A DNA stretch of 64,000 bases from Hymenoscyphus infarciens (Eukaryota > Ascomycota > Leotiomycetes > Helotiales > Helotiaceae), in NCBI GenBank assembly GCA_001414345.1, contig LLCB01000071.1, positions 124,001-188,000 of the forward strand, given 5' to 3'. A model generated the notes under the pieces. It did no database searches and had not been told where the DNA came from. It saw only the letters and a program-made list of their open reading frames with translations. This document shows positions 1-12,923 of this stretch, one piece after another. The position numbers were made by a program, and so were the translations under genes. Every line of letters begins with the position of its first letter. The stretch's first letter is position 1.

Positions 1-299
1 AGTAGCTTTTAATAAGCTTTCTTCTTATTATAAATATAACTATAAGATTACTTTAAATAAACTACTTTCTAACTCCTTTTTACCTCTATATTAATAGTTA
101 ATTATAGAGCTTAAAGCTATAAAGAAGTATCTTATAAAGAACCTAGATAAGGAGTTTATTATTAATAGTAATAGCTCTTTTACCTCTCTAATACTCTTTA
201 TTAAAAAAGCTAATAGTAATAAGCTATAGTTCTATATTAATTATAGAAAGCTTAATACTCTAATCTAAAATAATCTCTACTTAATCTCTTAAATTAATA

Positions 300-2700
300 A
301 GCTCCTTTTAAGAATAAGGATAGCTAAAATCTTTACTAAGTTAGATATAAGATAAGCTTTCTATTATATCTAGATAGACCTTATCTTAGAAGAAATAACT
401 ATATTTAAAATAAGGTATAATATATATAAATATAAGGTCCTTCCTTTTAGACTTTATAATAGCCCTACTACCTACTAACGTTATATAAATAACATCTTAA
501 TTAATTATCTAAATAACTTTTATATTACTTACTTAGATAATATTTTAATTTATTTAAATACTATTAAAGAATATAAAGAATAAGTTAAAAAGGTTCTAAG
601 TTAGCTCTAAGAAGTAAGACTTTAAGTAGATATTAAGAAAAGCGAATTTAGTATTACTAGAGTTAAATACTTAAGATTTATCTTAACTATAAAGAGACTT
701 AAAGTTAACCTTAAAAAAGTAGAACCTTTATAGAACTAGGTCTAATCTACTATTATAATAAGTATAAAGTCTTATCTAGGGTTTATAGGATTTTATAAAT
801 AATTTATTAAAGGTTATATTAAAATTACTAAACCTCTAACTATAATAATATACCTTTTAAAGCCTTTTCTATAAATACTTAAATATAATAAAGCCTTTAA
901 AGTACTAAAGACTAGGCTACTTATTATATAAACCTTATACTACTTTAACCTTAATTATAATATAAAGGTAGAAATAGACTTCTTAGAAGAAGTAATAGTA
1001 GGTATTTTCTTATAATAATATAATAACCTTTAGTACTCTATTAGGTTCTACTTATATATCCTAGTTAGCTATAAATTAAACTAGGAGATCTATAATAAAG
1101 AACTATCTACTATTATAAAAGCTTTTAAGAAATAGCGTTTTAAACTTATATTATATTAGAAGTATATTAATATATATTTAGACTATAGATTATTAGAATA
1201 CTTTATAATAACTAAGCTACTTATAACTAAGTAAGTCTAATAGATAGAGTTTTTATTAGACTTTAACTTTTAGATCTAATTTATATCTAAGAAGAGTAAT
1301 TAAAAAGTAGATATATTAACTTAATATAAATAAGACTTAAAAACCTATAATTAAGCTAAATTAGATAGCTACTTATATACTCTTTTAAGACCTAATTAGT
1401 TAGACCCTTGAATTAACGTTAAACTTACTTAGATCTTTTTATAAGAATAGTCTATATCTCTTAATATAATAGATATTATTCTAAAGTTAAGTTTAAATAT
1501 AATTTAGAAGTTAAAAGAAGATAACCTATACTTCTTTTAGAAAGAATATTATAAACTTCTAAATAGATACTCTATCTTATTAGATAATTTACTCTTCTTT
1601 AAGAATCGACTTTATATTTAAAAGAATACTAAACTATATATAAAGCTAATTTAAGAAGTCTATAACTAAGTATCTAGTACTTACTTAAGTATAAAAAAGA
1701 CATACTAGTTATTAGTATAATACTACTACTAGGTTAGACTAGGTTTAGACTATAAGAGGTATATAGCGAATTATTAAGCTTATAAATACTCTTATCTTTA
1801 ATAGACTAAGTAGTAAGGCTTTCTTTACCCCCTTCTAGTACTTAACTATCTTATATAACATTTATATATAGATTTTAAATTATTCTTAAAAAATAAATAT
1901 AGATTTAACACTATACTAGTATTTATTAACTAACTTAGAAAGGATTTAGTATTAATACTCTACTACTTAACTATAGACGCTAAAAGCTTAGCTAAACTCT
2001 TTATTTAATAGATTTACTATTTTAGTTACTACTTTAAATCGATTACGTTTAATTAAGAACCTTAATTTATATTATTATTTTAGACTAAATTTTATTAAAT
2101 AATTAGTATTAAGCTTAAGCTTAGTACTATCTACTATAAATAAATAAATAGATAGATAGAGATAATAAACTAATATATTAATTAGAGACTAAGGCTCTTT
2201 ATAAGCTACTACTAAGATAACTAGAGTAAATTAATCTCTCTAATAGATAAAGTATAAATAACACTTCTATACTTATCTATTAGTATAACTTTTTATTAGC
2301 TTAAGTTTAGACTTAACCTAAAGACTTTATAGAACTAGAATATATTAAAGACGTCTATTCCCTAGAAACGTCTTAACTATAATAAGGTAGTAAAAGTAGC
2401 TTAATATATATACTCTATTTAAAGAATAGTAAAAAATAATATAAGTAAGGCTTAGAAAAGAATAAAAGATAGTATAAATTAATACTAAAAAGCTATTAAC
2501 TAGGACGTTAGAGATAAAGTCTACTTATTTACTAAGAATCTTAAGATAAATCGTCTTAGCTAAAAGCTTATTAAATAGTAAATAGAACTTTTTAAAATAC
2601 TAGATTATATAGAATACTTCTATAGACTAAAACTTTTAAAAGAATTATTAATTTATAATATTTTTACCTCTAATATACTTTTAAAAGATCTAAATACTCT
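300..2700 (+). pseudogene. Ty3/gypsy pol remnant (reverse transcriptase, RNase H, integrase)
   Basis: At 530-541 the frame reads YLDN followed by ILIYL, the YxDD active-site box of a gypsy reverse transcriptase with its second Asp turned into Asn (a G-to-A change). Further along, a 'KYLRFIL..KGLKVN' stretch near 665-715 and 'YLGFIGFYK' near 775-800 match the post-palm and connection segments of Ty3 enzymes. A zinc-finger/integrase-like stretch with 'IQEVYN' and 'IKKTYQLL' type residues lies near 1650-1730, followed by an integrase core-like region to about 2.6 kb. Dozens of stop codons, mostly TAA/TAG at former Gln or Trp positions, make it non-functional. Confidence 0.8.
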
Positions 2701-4411
2701 TTTACTAGGATAAGAGGCTTTAAAGCTCTTACTAGATATTATTTAAAGTATATAAGAATAGAAGGTTTAAGAAATACTTAATAGTAGACTTTTTAAAAGA
2801 TAGCTATAATACTAAGTAAAATAAGTTAGATATAATTTAAATCTTACTTAGTATCTTATAGATAATTTTTAAGGTTTACTATATTATCTAAGAGACTTTT
2901 ATATTAAATATCTAGAATAACTAGAACTACTCTAACTTCTCTTTAAATAAATTAATATATAGGAATTAGATAAGAATTAAGTAAAAGAGTTAATTTATAA
3001 AACTCTATTAATACTCTCTAATTCTAGTTACTCTTAATAAAGAACTTATAATAAAAACCTAAGATAAAATACTAACTAGTAGAAATGTTCGAAATTAATA
3101 AAGTAAAGAACTAAGACTAAGTTACTACTAAAATAGGGCCTACTAACCCTTTCTAGGCTAAAGCCTCTTCTTTCTCTAACTTATTATTCTCCTCTCTACC
3201 CTCTTAAGTATAAGAAGCTTAAACTAGCTCTTCTTTTACCTCCTTCTTATAAAAGCGCTTCTTATCTTAGTAACCTCCTATAACTAGCTTAAGAAGAGAC
3301 GCTTATAAACTCTTTAAGTAGGCTTTAAAGAGGATCTAAACCTAGGTTTAAATAGAGGTCTTACCTTCTATAATATAGTATAAGGACTATTAAATATTAG
3401 TAACTAAAACCCTTCTAATAAGTAAGAAGTACTTATAATAACTTTAGTATAAAGCGTCTAAGTCTTCTTTAAGAGAGTAAACTATACCTTTAAACTATTC
3501 TTTAATACCTTTATACTAGTAATAACTAATACCTTATCTAAGGCCTTAATAGCCTTCTTAATAGCCCCCTTCTCCTTCTTAAGCTTAAGCTTACTAAACT
3601 CCTTCTCTATAAACTATAGTAACTATCTAAGTTAGAACAGATTTAGTATATATTAAGATTAAACTTACTAAGATATATATAGTATTCTACTCTACATAGT
3701 ACTTATACTTCTTTAACTTCGGCTTCTTAAAAGTATATATATAATCTTTATTCTAAGATTTTGCCTAAAAGTATTAAATATAGTAGACTTAGTAAGTAGC
3801 TAGAAGTATACTAGGAGAATATAAAAGAGGCATTTTACTATATTAGATTAGCTTTAAACTAGGTCTAATAAAGGAGAGAAAGACTTACTTTTATATATAT
3901 ATATATAATATATATATATATTCTAGAATAAAAGTTAGTATATAAGAATATACTTAATTAAAAGGTATTCTTATTATATATTATTTTAGATAAAAAGAAA
4001 AGAAGAAGAGAAGTTAGAATTAAGGAAAAGTCGTCTACTAATATACTACTTATAATAATAGCTATTACTTTATGATTATTATTTATTACTTAATAATTAC
4101 TATTATAATATATAATAATAGTAAGAATATAATAACTCTATAATAGTATACTACTTTCTACTTAATAGCTAATAATTAGCCTCTCTTTTATTTATATCTA
4201 TTATTATATAGTATATAATAGTAAATAAAGAATAATTATCTCTTAAAATAATAATACTACTAGTTACTAACTCTATCTTAACTACTAGATACTATAATAG
4301 TAGATAAGTTACATTCTTTATAATAATTATGTAAATAATACTCTAGTTAACTTAATACTATATTAATTAATAACTAAAGACTTAGAACGAGTCTTTTTAA
4401 AAGAGAGAGGA

Positions 4412-4792
4412 TGTAATAGTATACTATTCTAAATTATTAGTATTTATAAAACTACTAATACCTCTATAACTACTAATACTCTTATAACTTATAAGATAGA
4501 AAGAGCTAAAAGGAGTAAGGATTAAATATTATATATTTCGCTTTAAGGTCTTATATATTTAGCTTTAAAGCTCTTATTATTTTAGTAGCTATATTAGAAA
4601 GGACTTAGATATTATTCTTATTAAGACTTAGTAGTCTCTAACCTCTTATATATAGATATTTATACTTAGTATAAAAGAAGAATAGTTTTTCCTTTTCTTC
4701 TATATTAGAGCCTAGTATCTACTTACGTTATTTAGTCTTAAACGCACTCTTATATATCTCTTCTCCTGTAGTATATATTTCGTACTATTACA
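4412..4792 (+). repeat. 3' LTR of the gypsy element
   Basis: The 381 bp unit starts TGTAATAGTA and ends TACTATTACA, a perfect 10 bp terminal inversion with canonical TG..CA ends. It is immediately preceded by the purine tract AAAAGAGAGAGGA (4399-4411), as expected for the plus-strand primer of a retroelement running left to right. A related, shorter copy lies in opposite orientation at 63180-63471, also next to a polypurine tract. Confidence 0.85.
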
Positions 4793-4924
4793 AAATATCT
4801 ATTAAAGTGTAATATTCTTAGTAGTAGTATTATAGTATAATAATCCTAGAATTTTAAATATAATAGAAAGTATAAAAAGAGCGATTTTAAGCGTATAATA
4901 GAAGTCTAAATATACTACGTTAGT

Positions 4925-6770
4925 TTATTAATTTAGAGCTATATAAGGTGTTTATAAAGGAGTTATACTAAAAGAAAGTCTCTATTTAAGAGATATATAA
5001 TATCCTCAAAAGTAAGTATAATATCAACGTCTCTAATACTACTTTTAAGCTCTAAATTAATATAGAGTAGAACCTTTACTAGTATAAAAAAAGTAAGACT
5101 ACTCCTATCTTATATATACGAGTAGTATATCTCTTTAAAGATATAGAATTATCTAATTCAAGTATAGTATATATGTTAAATTATAAGAGCTTTATAATTA
5201 AGCCTTAGAGGCTTTAAAAGTTATAATTTAAGATAAGCTTTTAATGTTAAAAGTTTCTTATATAGGAAGGGTATAAAGAGCTAGAGGCTATTCTTTAGTA
5301 TAAGATCTACGAATATAGCTACTTTAGTACTATAAGAAGCTTTGGCCTTAGATTCCTTTATACGTACCTTAATACTTATAGTATTAATAGAGATAGAGAT
5401 AAAAGATAGAGCTAGAATAAGATTTAAAAGGCGTTATTAAAGGTTAATAAGAAGAGGTATAATCGTAGGTTATAAGAGATTAAGAATACTTATAGTAAAT
5501 ATATTATACTAAGGTCTAATTTTATATAGAGTATTAATAGATATTATAAATTAAGGTTCGTTAGTATTAAGATATATGCTAGTATTAATACCTATACTTG
5601 ATTTCTCTCTTAGAGCTATTATAGTATCTTAAATAATATAGTAGTATCTACTTTATAGTAATATAGTAATATCGTAAGTAGCCTTAGAAAGATACTATAC
5701 TATATATAATTAGATTAAGAATCGGAATCTCTAATAGTAGCGGACGCTTACTATATACTTTATTAATAATAAGCTATAGAAAGTAGTAGAGAGTTATACT
5801 AATTTTCAGACCTATATTAGTTTAATACTTCTATAGCTAACTAATATATTAAGACTTAGTAGAGATAGCTTATAAAAGAGTCTTTAAATAAGTAGAAGAT
5901 ATACTTTTAAAGTATTTATAAAAAGAGATTGTTTTCTAAAAAGAGCCTTCTTAATATAATTATTATATTATATATATATATTCTAATTATCTAAAAGGAG
6001 CTTTAAACGTTTATATATATATAAAATCGCTATTATATTTATACTGATGCTAATTAAGAGTATAGAGTACTAGAAGTGCTATAGACTAACTTTTATTATT
6101 CTAAGAGTAAAGAGTATCTAGTAGAGGATTATAGTATTAAGATACTCGCCGAGAAGCTTACTAAGCTTTAGGAATTATATAAGAATTAAGATATTAATAC
6201 ATATTTACCTTAAATAACTCTAGAGTAGTATAAAATAAAATTATTAGTATATAGATATACGCTACTAATTAATAAGATAATATATACTAAAGAGAGAGAA
6301 ACTTATACTATAGCGTACTTAGATTTAAGAGTAGAATTGTTAGTATATATCTAAGAGAGTAATTTAATAGGATTAAGCCTTTTAAGTAAGTTAGAGAGAG
6401 TATATAAGTAGGAGCTATACTCTAAGATAGCTTAAAAATTAAAGAAAGCTAGAGAGGCTAATTAAGATGAATTTAGTATATACTTTAATAACGAAGGTAG
6501 AAGCGATTAAGTAATAAACATAGTATTAGATTATCTATATAATAACAACTTCTTAGATAAGGAATTAGAGAAGTTAGATAATAAATTAGATAAGGATTTA
6601 AGAGAGTATATAACTAATAGGTATATCTTACTAGTTAAAGATAATTTAAAAGAAGATTTAAGAATAGATATTAGTAGATAAATTTATATTTAATTAATCT
6701 ACTTTAAAAGCTACTAATTTATTCTTAAAATTAGGCCTCCTCCTTTATAGAGCTCTCTTACTAATAGATA
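4925..6770 (+). pseudogene. RIP-mutated integrase-core (DDE) transposase-like gene
   Basis: Read in one plus-strand frame, this block resembles the fungal 'integrase core domain' transposase-like proteins. An N-terminal helix-turn-helix/Clr5-like stretch (about 4925-5060: ELYKVFIKEL, then EIYNILKSKYNINVS) precedes a core with IKIYASINTYT near 5565-5600, YSNIVSSLRKILYYI near 5660-5710, and a following acidic 'ESESLIVADAYYILY' stretch. In intact relatives the first motif carries a catalytic Asp; here Asn stands in its place. Stops are of the CAG/CAA/TGG-to-TAG/TAA/TGA type. Family assignment rests on remembered motif shape; a HMM search of the conceptual translation would settle it. Confidence 0.6.
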
Positions 6771-6779
6771 GTATTAAAC

Positions 6780-7385
6780 ATCGTCGTTATAGTAGAGAGC
6801 TTTAATAATTCTAATCCTAGGTTATCTACTAAAAGATAGTCTCTTAAGTCTATTTAAAGAGTAAGGTTCTAAATCCTTAATCCCTCCTCTCTTTATTAAT
6901 AACCTTATACTTAATATATATCTTTAGCTATAGTAGTAACTCTAGGATTATAGTATTATAATCTACTAACTAACTATAGACTCTATAGTAGTTTATAATT
7001 GTAATTACCTACTAGCTAAGGTAAATAGAACGTTGATAAAGAGTAATATAATAAAGGAAGTATATATTACTATCTATAAAAGGCGTAGAGAGTTAGCTAG
7101 TAGCGTCGCTTTTACTATCTATAATTAATAAGTAAATAGATATACTAAACTAAGAATAAACCTATACTAAATACAAGCTAAGCTCTAGACTTGAAATTTA
7201 TATATTTTAGATATAAAAAAAGGCTTAATATAACTCTAGAGAAGAATAGACATATTTATCAACTTTTAATTAAAATTAGAAGTGATTTATATAAGGTTAT
7301 AAATATAGTTATAGATATGTAATTCTCTAAATACTTAAGGAGAGAGATTTTAGTAAAATAAACCTACTAACTACGACTATTAGTA
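6780..7385. other. AT-rich RIP-mutated spacer
   Basis: No recognisable coding or repeat ends were found between the transposase-like remnant and the MITE. Composition is the same TpA-rich type as its surroundings. Confidence 0.5.
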
Positions 7386-7643
7386 CTAAGCTTAATTTAT
7401 AAATTACTTACTACTACTAACAAAAGTTAGTAATCTTAGACTCTTAAATCTTTAAAAAATTATAATATTATAGGTTCTACGTCTATTAAGTTCTAGTTAG
7501 CTTTATAGATATAAATAATACTATTTTATACTTAAATTAAAAGTAAAAGAATTAATTTAGAATATTATGTTTTTAGGCTATTTTAAGTATATAGATTACT
7601 AACTTTTATTAGTAGTAGTAAATAATTTACAAATTAGGCTTAG
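7386..7643. mobile_element. 258 bp MITE with 51 bp terminal inverted repeats
   Basis: Bases 7386-7436 and the reverse complement of 7593-7643 align over 51 positions with four mismatches, all transitions (C/T or A/G), as RIP would create. The ends read CTAAGC; the loop is 156 bp and has no coding capacity. No clear target-site duplication is visible, so the true ends could differ by a few bases. The motif AATTAGGCTTAGCG at its right edge recurs at about 10195-10208. Confidence 0.7.
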
Positions 7644-8139
7644 CGTTAATTACTTACCTTTAGAACCTCCTCGGTCCTTAGAGGAGGTTTCTAAGCTAGC
7701 CTCTAAGTAGTCGCTTAGATTAGAATATCTTTTAATCTAGCCTTACTTATACCTACTTCTATAAATACTTATAAAATAGTAAACAAAGTCCTAGCCTTTA
7801 TAGAGGATAATATATTATATAACTAGTAATTATTTAATATACGCTAGAATAGTATATTAGAGCTTTACGAATAGTACTAAAAGTAAGAAGCGAGGTATAA
7901 GAGGTTATATAGTTTAAGTAGAACAGTCTCTCGATTTTCCTACTTTTATTTCATCACTTTTACTTATACTTTTAGAAGCTCTACGTCTATTACTCTATAA
8001 TACTAAAAATACGCTAGAATGCTTTAATATTAGTCTTCTAAATACCTAGAAGTCTAGGCTCCTTATTCTAAGAGTTTAAAGCTTAAAGTATACTCTTATT
8101 ACTTCCTAGCAAACCTAGCAAGTACTCTAGAAAATCACA

Positions 8140-10060
8140 TATTTACGCTTTCTTAGAAGCTCTCTAATAATAAGATTAAGAACTATTTATAAAAAGTAAA
8201 GAACTACTCTATAAAAGCTATAATATAAAGCTTCAATAGCTAGGAAAAGAAATAACAGTTAATTATAGAGTTTAGAAGGAAGTAAGAGGCTATTATAAAA
8301 CGTTCTACTACTAACTACTCTACTCTTATTATTAAGTAAAAGGAGGATAAATTAGCTATAGCTAGAAAGCGAGCTATCTAGAAGAAAAAGGCTAGAGCTA
8401 GATAATCCTTCTTTATAAAAGCTTCTAGTAAGACTAAAATAATTAGAGTAAAAGTATATAAGGAGGGATTTATCTCTAATAAGAAAAAGGCTAAAAGTAA
8501 GTAGTACTCTTAAATTTAGTATATACTACTAATTAGTATAGACTCTCTAGCTTCTCCTCCTCTAACCTATAAAGCGCTAAAGCCTATCTCTATTACTAAA
8601 ATCCGTATTTAAGTAGCCTTATATATCTATATATATATAATAAGTACTAAGGACTTCTCTACTACTAAGAGTATCTCTATAATTATATATACTTCTATAG
8701 TATAATATAGTAAGATAGTTAAAGTATAAATTAATAACGACTTTCTGTTTTAAATACCTTACTTACCTACTAGTAACTCTAAAGATCTATTTAACTTTAA
8801 ATTAGTATTCTAGAATATATAAGCTAAAAGGTTTACTATTAAGCTCTTAGAGGATATCTACTATATAATCCCTACTCCTAGTAGATAGGATCCTATTAAT
8901 ATACTACTCCTTACTAATAAAACAAAAGACGTCTTTCTAGCTATAAACGTTATTATTAGAAAGAGGAAAGCTAAGTAATTAAGTACTATAGATTATAAGA
9001 AGGTAGATAACGTATAGGCTCTTATATAATACTTTAATTTACTAAAAGGTCTTATTAATAAAAAGTACTATAAAGTATATATAGTATTTAATAGCTATAC
9101 TAATAATAAGCCTTAATCTTCTAAAAAGAGGTAATCTATTATACTCTTATAGAATACCTAAGAGCTACTAATTCCGCTTTAACTCTTAGCACTTATTAAG
9201 GTACCTAATAATAAGCCTATTATACTTAAAGATAACGCTTAGGATAGAGAGAGAGATACTAAGCTTATACTATTACTAGGAGATAGTACTAGTACTAGAA
9301 TAAGTATAATATTAGTAGATAATTTAGAATTAGATAATCTTCTAAAGATATTTATAATTATTACTACTTATCTAAGAGACTACTCTACAATTATCGCCAC
9401 TTATTTAGAAAAGGAAGATAATAGAGATAATAATTCTAGAAAGGGTTCTAGAAGTAATATAAGAAGTAAGAATATAGATATAGATATAGATATAGAGGAG
9501 AATGCTAATAGCAAAAGAGTATTAACTCTAGGCTTATACTCGCTATTACCTCTTATAAGAGATAAGAAGAAGAAGAGCTTAATAGTATCTACTAAGTTAA
9601 ATACGCTAGAAAGAGTAGATAAGATAGTATAATAATAGGTAGATATAGACGAGTAAATTATAAGAGATCTTAATACTTAATTATATATAGATATTAATAC
9701 TACTATTATTAAAAGTAGGCTTAAATTAATTAATAAAGAAGAGTAATTAAAACTTAATCAAGAGCTTAATAAGAGAGTCTCTAATTCGCTCTCACCTACT
9801 TCTCTTATATCTACAAATACGTTAGTAAGTAAAATAATATCTACTACTATAATCGCTTCTATAAATAGCCTTAATTTAAAGAGAAAGAGAGGAGATACTC
9901 TCTCTTAAACAACCCTTACTAATTAACTCTCTTATACTACTAAAAAGGTCGGGATTATATATAGTAAGTATAATAAGAAGAGAGATAAGAAGTAAGAGTA
10001 TATAGTAGTAGATACTTTAGATATAGATACTAGAAGGATTATTTATAATACCTTAATTTT
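8140..10060 (+). pseudogene. Long hydrophilic coding remnant downstream of the transposase-like gene
   Basis: From about 8.9 to 10.05 kb a plus-strand frame gives a long, highly charged, low-complexity protein once RIP-type stops are ignored. It includes a repeated Asp-Ile run near 9475-9500, Lys/Arg clusters such as RDKKKKS near 9560-9580, and a basic KRKRGD near 9880-9900. The first part (8.14-8.9 kb) is less clean and may use another frame. I do not recognise the family. Its position behind the transposase-like remnant, on the same strand, suggests a second ORF of the same element, but no shared terminal repeats were found to prove it. Confidence 0.4.
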
Positions 10061-10117
10061 ATTACTACTTTTTAGTTACTTTTTACTACCTTTACCCTCT
10101 TTTTACTCTCTTTACTA

Positions 10118-10158
10118 AAGTACTTAAATAATTATAATTTAAGATTATTTAAGTACTT
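10118..10158. repeat. Perfect 15 bp inverted repeat (hairpin)
   Basis: AAGTACTTAAATAAT at 10118-10132 pairs exactly with 10144-10158 around an 11 base loop. The DNA is very AT-rich, so chance is not negligible, but both arms survived RIP unchanged. Confidence 0.6.
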
Positions 10159-10635
10159 TAAGTACTACTTTACTAATTATATACTAATTACCTAATTAGG
10201 CTTAGCGTCTCTTACTCTTAGGTTAAATTATATCTATACTTATAATATTAAAAGTCTTAATTATCTCTTTTCCTCTCTTATTTATTAGGTACTTATATAA
10301 CATCATCGTTTATACCAAGTATATATATTACTTTTAATAATTTATAATATTTTAAATAATAGATTTAAAGTTATATTATACTTATATTTAACATAGTACT
10401 AAGTAGTATATATTAATAGAGAGTAAGCAGCGAGTAATTATAATATATATATATTTAATAGACATATATATACTATATTACCTTCTACTTTCCACCCCTA
10501 CTTATACTTAAATTTTATAATTTAAGCCTTATAATTTAAGTATTACGAATTATAAATACCCTTACTTTAAGCTTTAAGATTACCGATTTAAGCATTTCGA
10601 TTTATGTCTAAATAGCTTCTAAAAAATCTACGTTT

Positions 10636-10745
10636 ATCGATTTATGATTTGCGATTTACGATTTAGCTCTAAAGGGCTATATACTTAGAAATCTAAGCTT
10701 TATGATTTACAATTTACAATTTACGATTTACGATTTACGATTTAG
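10636..10745. repeat. Heptamer tandem repeats (GATTTAC type)
   Basis: Two clusters (about 10637-10664 and 10701-10745) consist of head-to-tail ATTTACG/ATTTATG/ATTTACA heptamers. They sit exactly at the border between the AT-rich repeat block and the normal-GC gene island that begins near 10.75 kb. Confidence 0.75.
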
Positions 10746-11289
10746 TCGATTCCGACTTTTAGTACGTACGGGATGCCGTACTTATTAAGCGCTATGTTTG
10801 CTAGGCGATTTCAGATAGTCCCTGAAAGAACCCGTATCTGTAATGAAAAATCGTGGTAGCTGCTAAGCGAGGGGGAGGAGATCATAAACATTCTAACACA
10901 AACTTGCCCATAGAAAATTCCGACTACCGAGTGAATAGTACGAATTATTTTAGGCTTACAACTGGTAAGGCATGACACAGAGATTTTCAAGGGTTCGAAG
11001 ATGTTTGCTCGGGTTTCGTTGTTGGCGCAGCCTTTTGGGGGCGTGAGATTCGACTCCGCAATTGAAGTAGGGCTCCGTCCTCAGTAGATGCACACCGTGT
11101 TAGTACTTGCCTCATTCTCGGTCATTCTCTGCACCAAACTGCATCATTCCACTCTTATCTTTCTAAGCTTCAAATTATTTCTCGATTGTTCATTCAGTTC
11201 CTCTCACGGATAACGAAGAACAGATTTCTCGATACTGTGAATCAACTTTTTCTTTTGAATATGTTACTTTTTGAACTCTGCCATCTGAT

Positions 11290-12910
11290 ATGTCTCGCTC
11301 ACATCATCGCGAGGCCTTTGTGTCTAGTAGAGCTTTATTGTTTTTTACCTTCCTATACACTTGCGTACTACTTTATCCTCTATACAGAAAACATATTCCA
11401 GAAGTCGTCGTGCTATCCCAAGCTATGAAACACCCAGATCGACAATCAGAAGTCAAACAATGGCCAAGTCTGGATATCTCACGGGGCAGAAAGTCTAAAT
11501 GTATTTCTAATTCAAGTGGAGAAGAACAGACCGAGGGTCAGCATCCTGAATTCTCAGATACTGAGACGAAATCGCCAGAATCCCATGAAACTTGGAGTTT
11601 CAAAAAAAAACAAAGACGAAAGAGCATACGGACTGTATGCGGGGCAATGCCATTCTGCATTTCCAGGATTGTTCGCGGACATAGAGCGTGCTACGACACT
11701 TCGAAAGAATTTAAGCAAAAACTACACGATAGAAGACGTTGGTATTTCCTGGAAACAAGATTGGTCAGTTCGTGCTGCAATTATTGGTCAACAAGTAATG
11801 TTACCACTGTAACCCGAGTTTGAAGAAGTTTCCTAACAAGTCAGCTGGGTAGCTTTATATCCGTGATACAAGACTCTCGGGTAGCGACCACGAAACTCCG
11901 TGCATCCTTGCTATATTGCATTCTCTGCATCGTGCTATCATTCCTTCGCCTGAACCTTTACCTAATATCGAATTTTCCTTTTCCACGTCAGATATTGTAG
12001 ACCCTGAGCACCTCCAAAAAACAATCTGGGCACTCTCACGCACAGGCGACGAGAAGGAAAAGTGGCTTATGCCCGACTTTGGTTTCTGGAGCCGGCCACT
12101 AGATCTTGTGGGAAGTTAGGAGGAGATTCGGCTTGGGATTTCAGAAACGGAGCCCGAATTTAATGAAAAGAAAAGACAGGCTGTATCGAGAGGCGCTTTG
12201 AAAACTAATAATCATAGGGAAGAGTTGCTTCGAGTCACTGAAACCAAAGACTGGGCAGATGTTAAAGTAATGAAGTAGTCGAACGCAAAAGACTCTGAGA
12301 TCAGCGACGGATCATCCCCGTTATCGATGCCAGAGCACTGCCAGTACCAATTTCTAATTCACACTGAAGGTATGAAACTCTCTCAGATTTTCTCCCATCC
12401 CCTTGAATTTTCCGATAAAGAAATAAGAATAGCTAATATGTTTTACAGGTCGAAGTTACTCAGGACGGGGAAAGTATCTCCAGAACTGCAAATCAGTAGT
12501 AATTATGCCAAAGCGAAACTGGATAGAGCCACATCATTCTCCTTTGTTTCTTCTAGACCCGATCAAAACTTTGTTAAAGTAGAAGAAGACCTCTCTAATC
12601 TAGAAACAAAGACTCTAGAATTACTGGAGGACCCCAAAAACTCAAGGCCTATCGCTCAAAATGGCGTCAGGAAAGATATCTCACCCCCGCTGCTCAGGTG
12701 TGTTACTGGCGGGAACTGATTCTGGGCTAGGCTGCTGTTAGCTTTACCCCTGATGAATTTATAAGCGAGCGCTCTCGTGGTGGACGGCACTCGAGAGGTA
12801 TACCCATTGAAACTTTTGTGTAAGTCTTATCTTGTATAAGTTCTTCCTTACTTTACAAATGTTTTCTTCGCAGTATACAGAAAATTGTGGCAACCAACCA
12901 TTGTAGTTAG
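11290..12910 (+). pseudogene. GT90 (CAP10-like) glycosyltransferase pseudogene
   Basis: Fungal GT90/CAP10-type proteins are Golgi type II membrane glycosyltransferases. The first frame (11290) has a signal-anchor helix (SRALLFFTFLYTCVLLYPL). Downstream the family pattern appears in broken pieces: FPGLFADIERA and ISWKQ (about 11655-11770, shifted frame), EPLPNIEFSF (from 11950), WLMPDFGFWSRPLDLVGS (12061-12116), QYQFLIHTEG, an intron at 12370-12448 (GTATGA..CAG), SYSGRGKYLQNC, then RPDQNFVKVEEDLSNLE, and after a last intron (GTAAGT, 12822 to the CAG at 12873) a stop at 12908-12910. Damage: in-frame TAGs at 12117 and 12276 (the second at a position that reads as a former Trp), a frame change near 12545, another near 12680, and at least one in the 5' half. 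Family membership is strong; non-function is near certain. Confidence 0.8.
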
Positions 12911-12923
12911 CTATCATCTTTGT

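Larger units (their letters stand above)
1..4792 (+). mobile_element. Ty3/gypsy LTR retrotransposon, RIP-mutated, 5' part outside the window
   Basis: This is the 3' portion of a gypsy-type element: pol remnants, then a polypurine tract at 4399-4411, then a 381 bp 3' LTR. The sequence is almost devoid of CpA and TpG and is full of TpA, so every frame is cut by TAA/TAG. Plus-strand translation still gives reverse transcriptase, RNase H-like and integrase-like order. The 5' LTR, gag and start of pol lie to the left of base 1. About 1.5 kb between the integrase-like part and the polypurine tract (2.9-4.4 kb) is not explained by a domain I recognise. Seen: order, LTR, RIP composition. Inferred: family name. 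Confidence 0.85.

Noticed and set aside
10118..10158. Hairpin considered as an RNA terminator
   Set aside because: Intrinsic terminators are not used by fungal polymerase II; the palindrome is listed only as a repeat.
10636..10745. Heptamer repeats considered as telomeric
   Set aside because: The unit is ATTTACG, not TTAGGG, and both flanks continue with other sequence.
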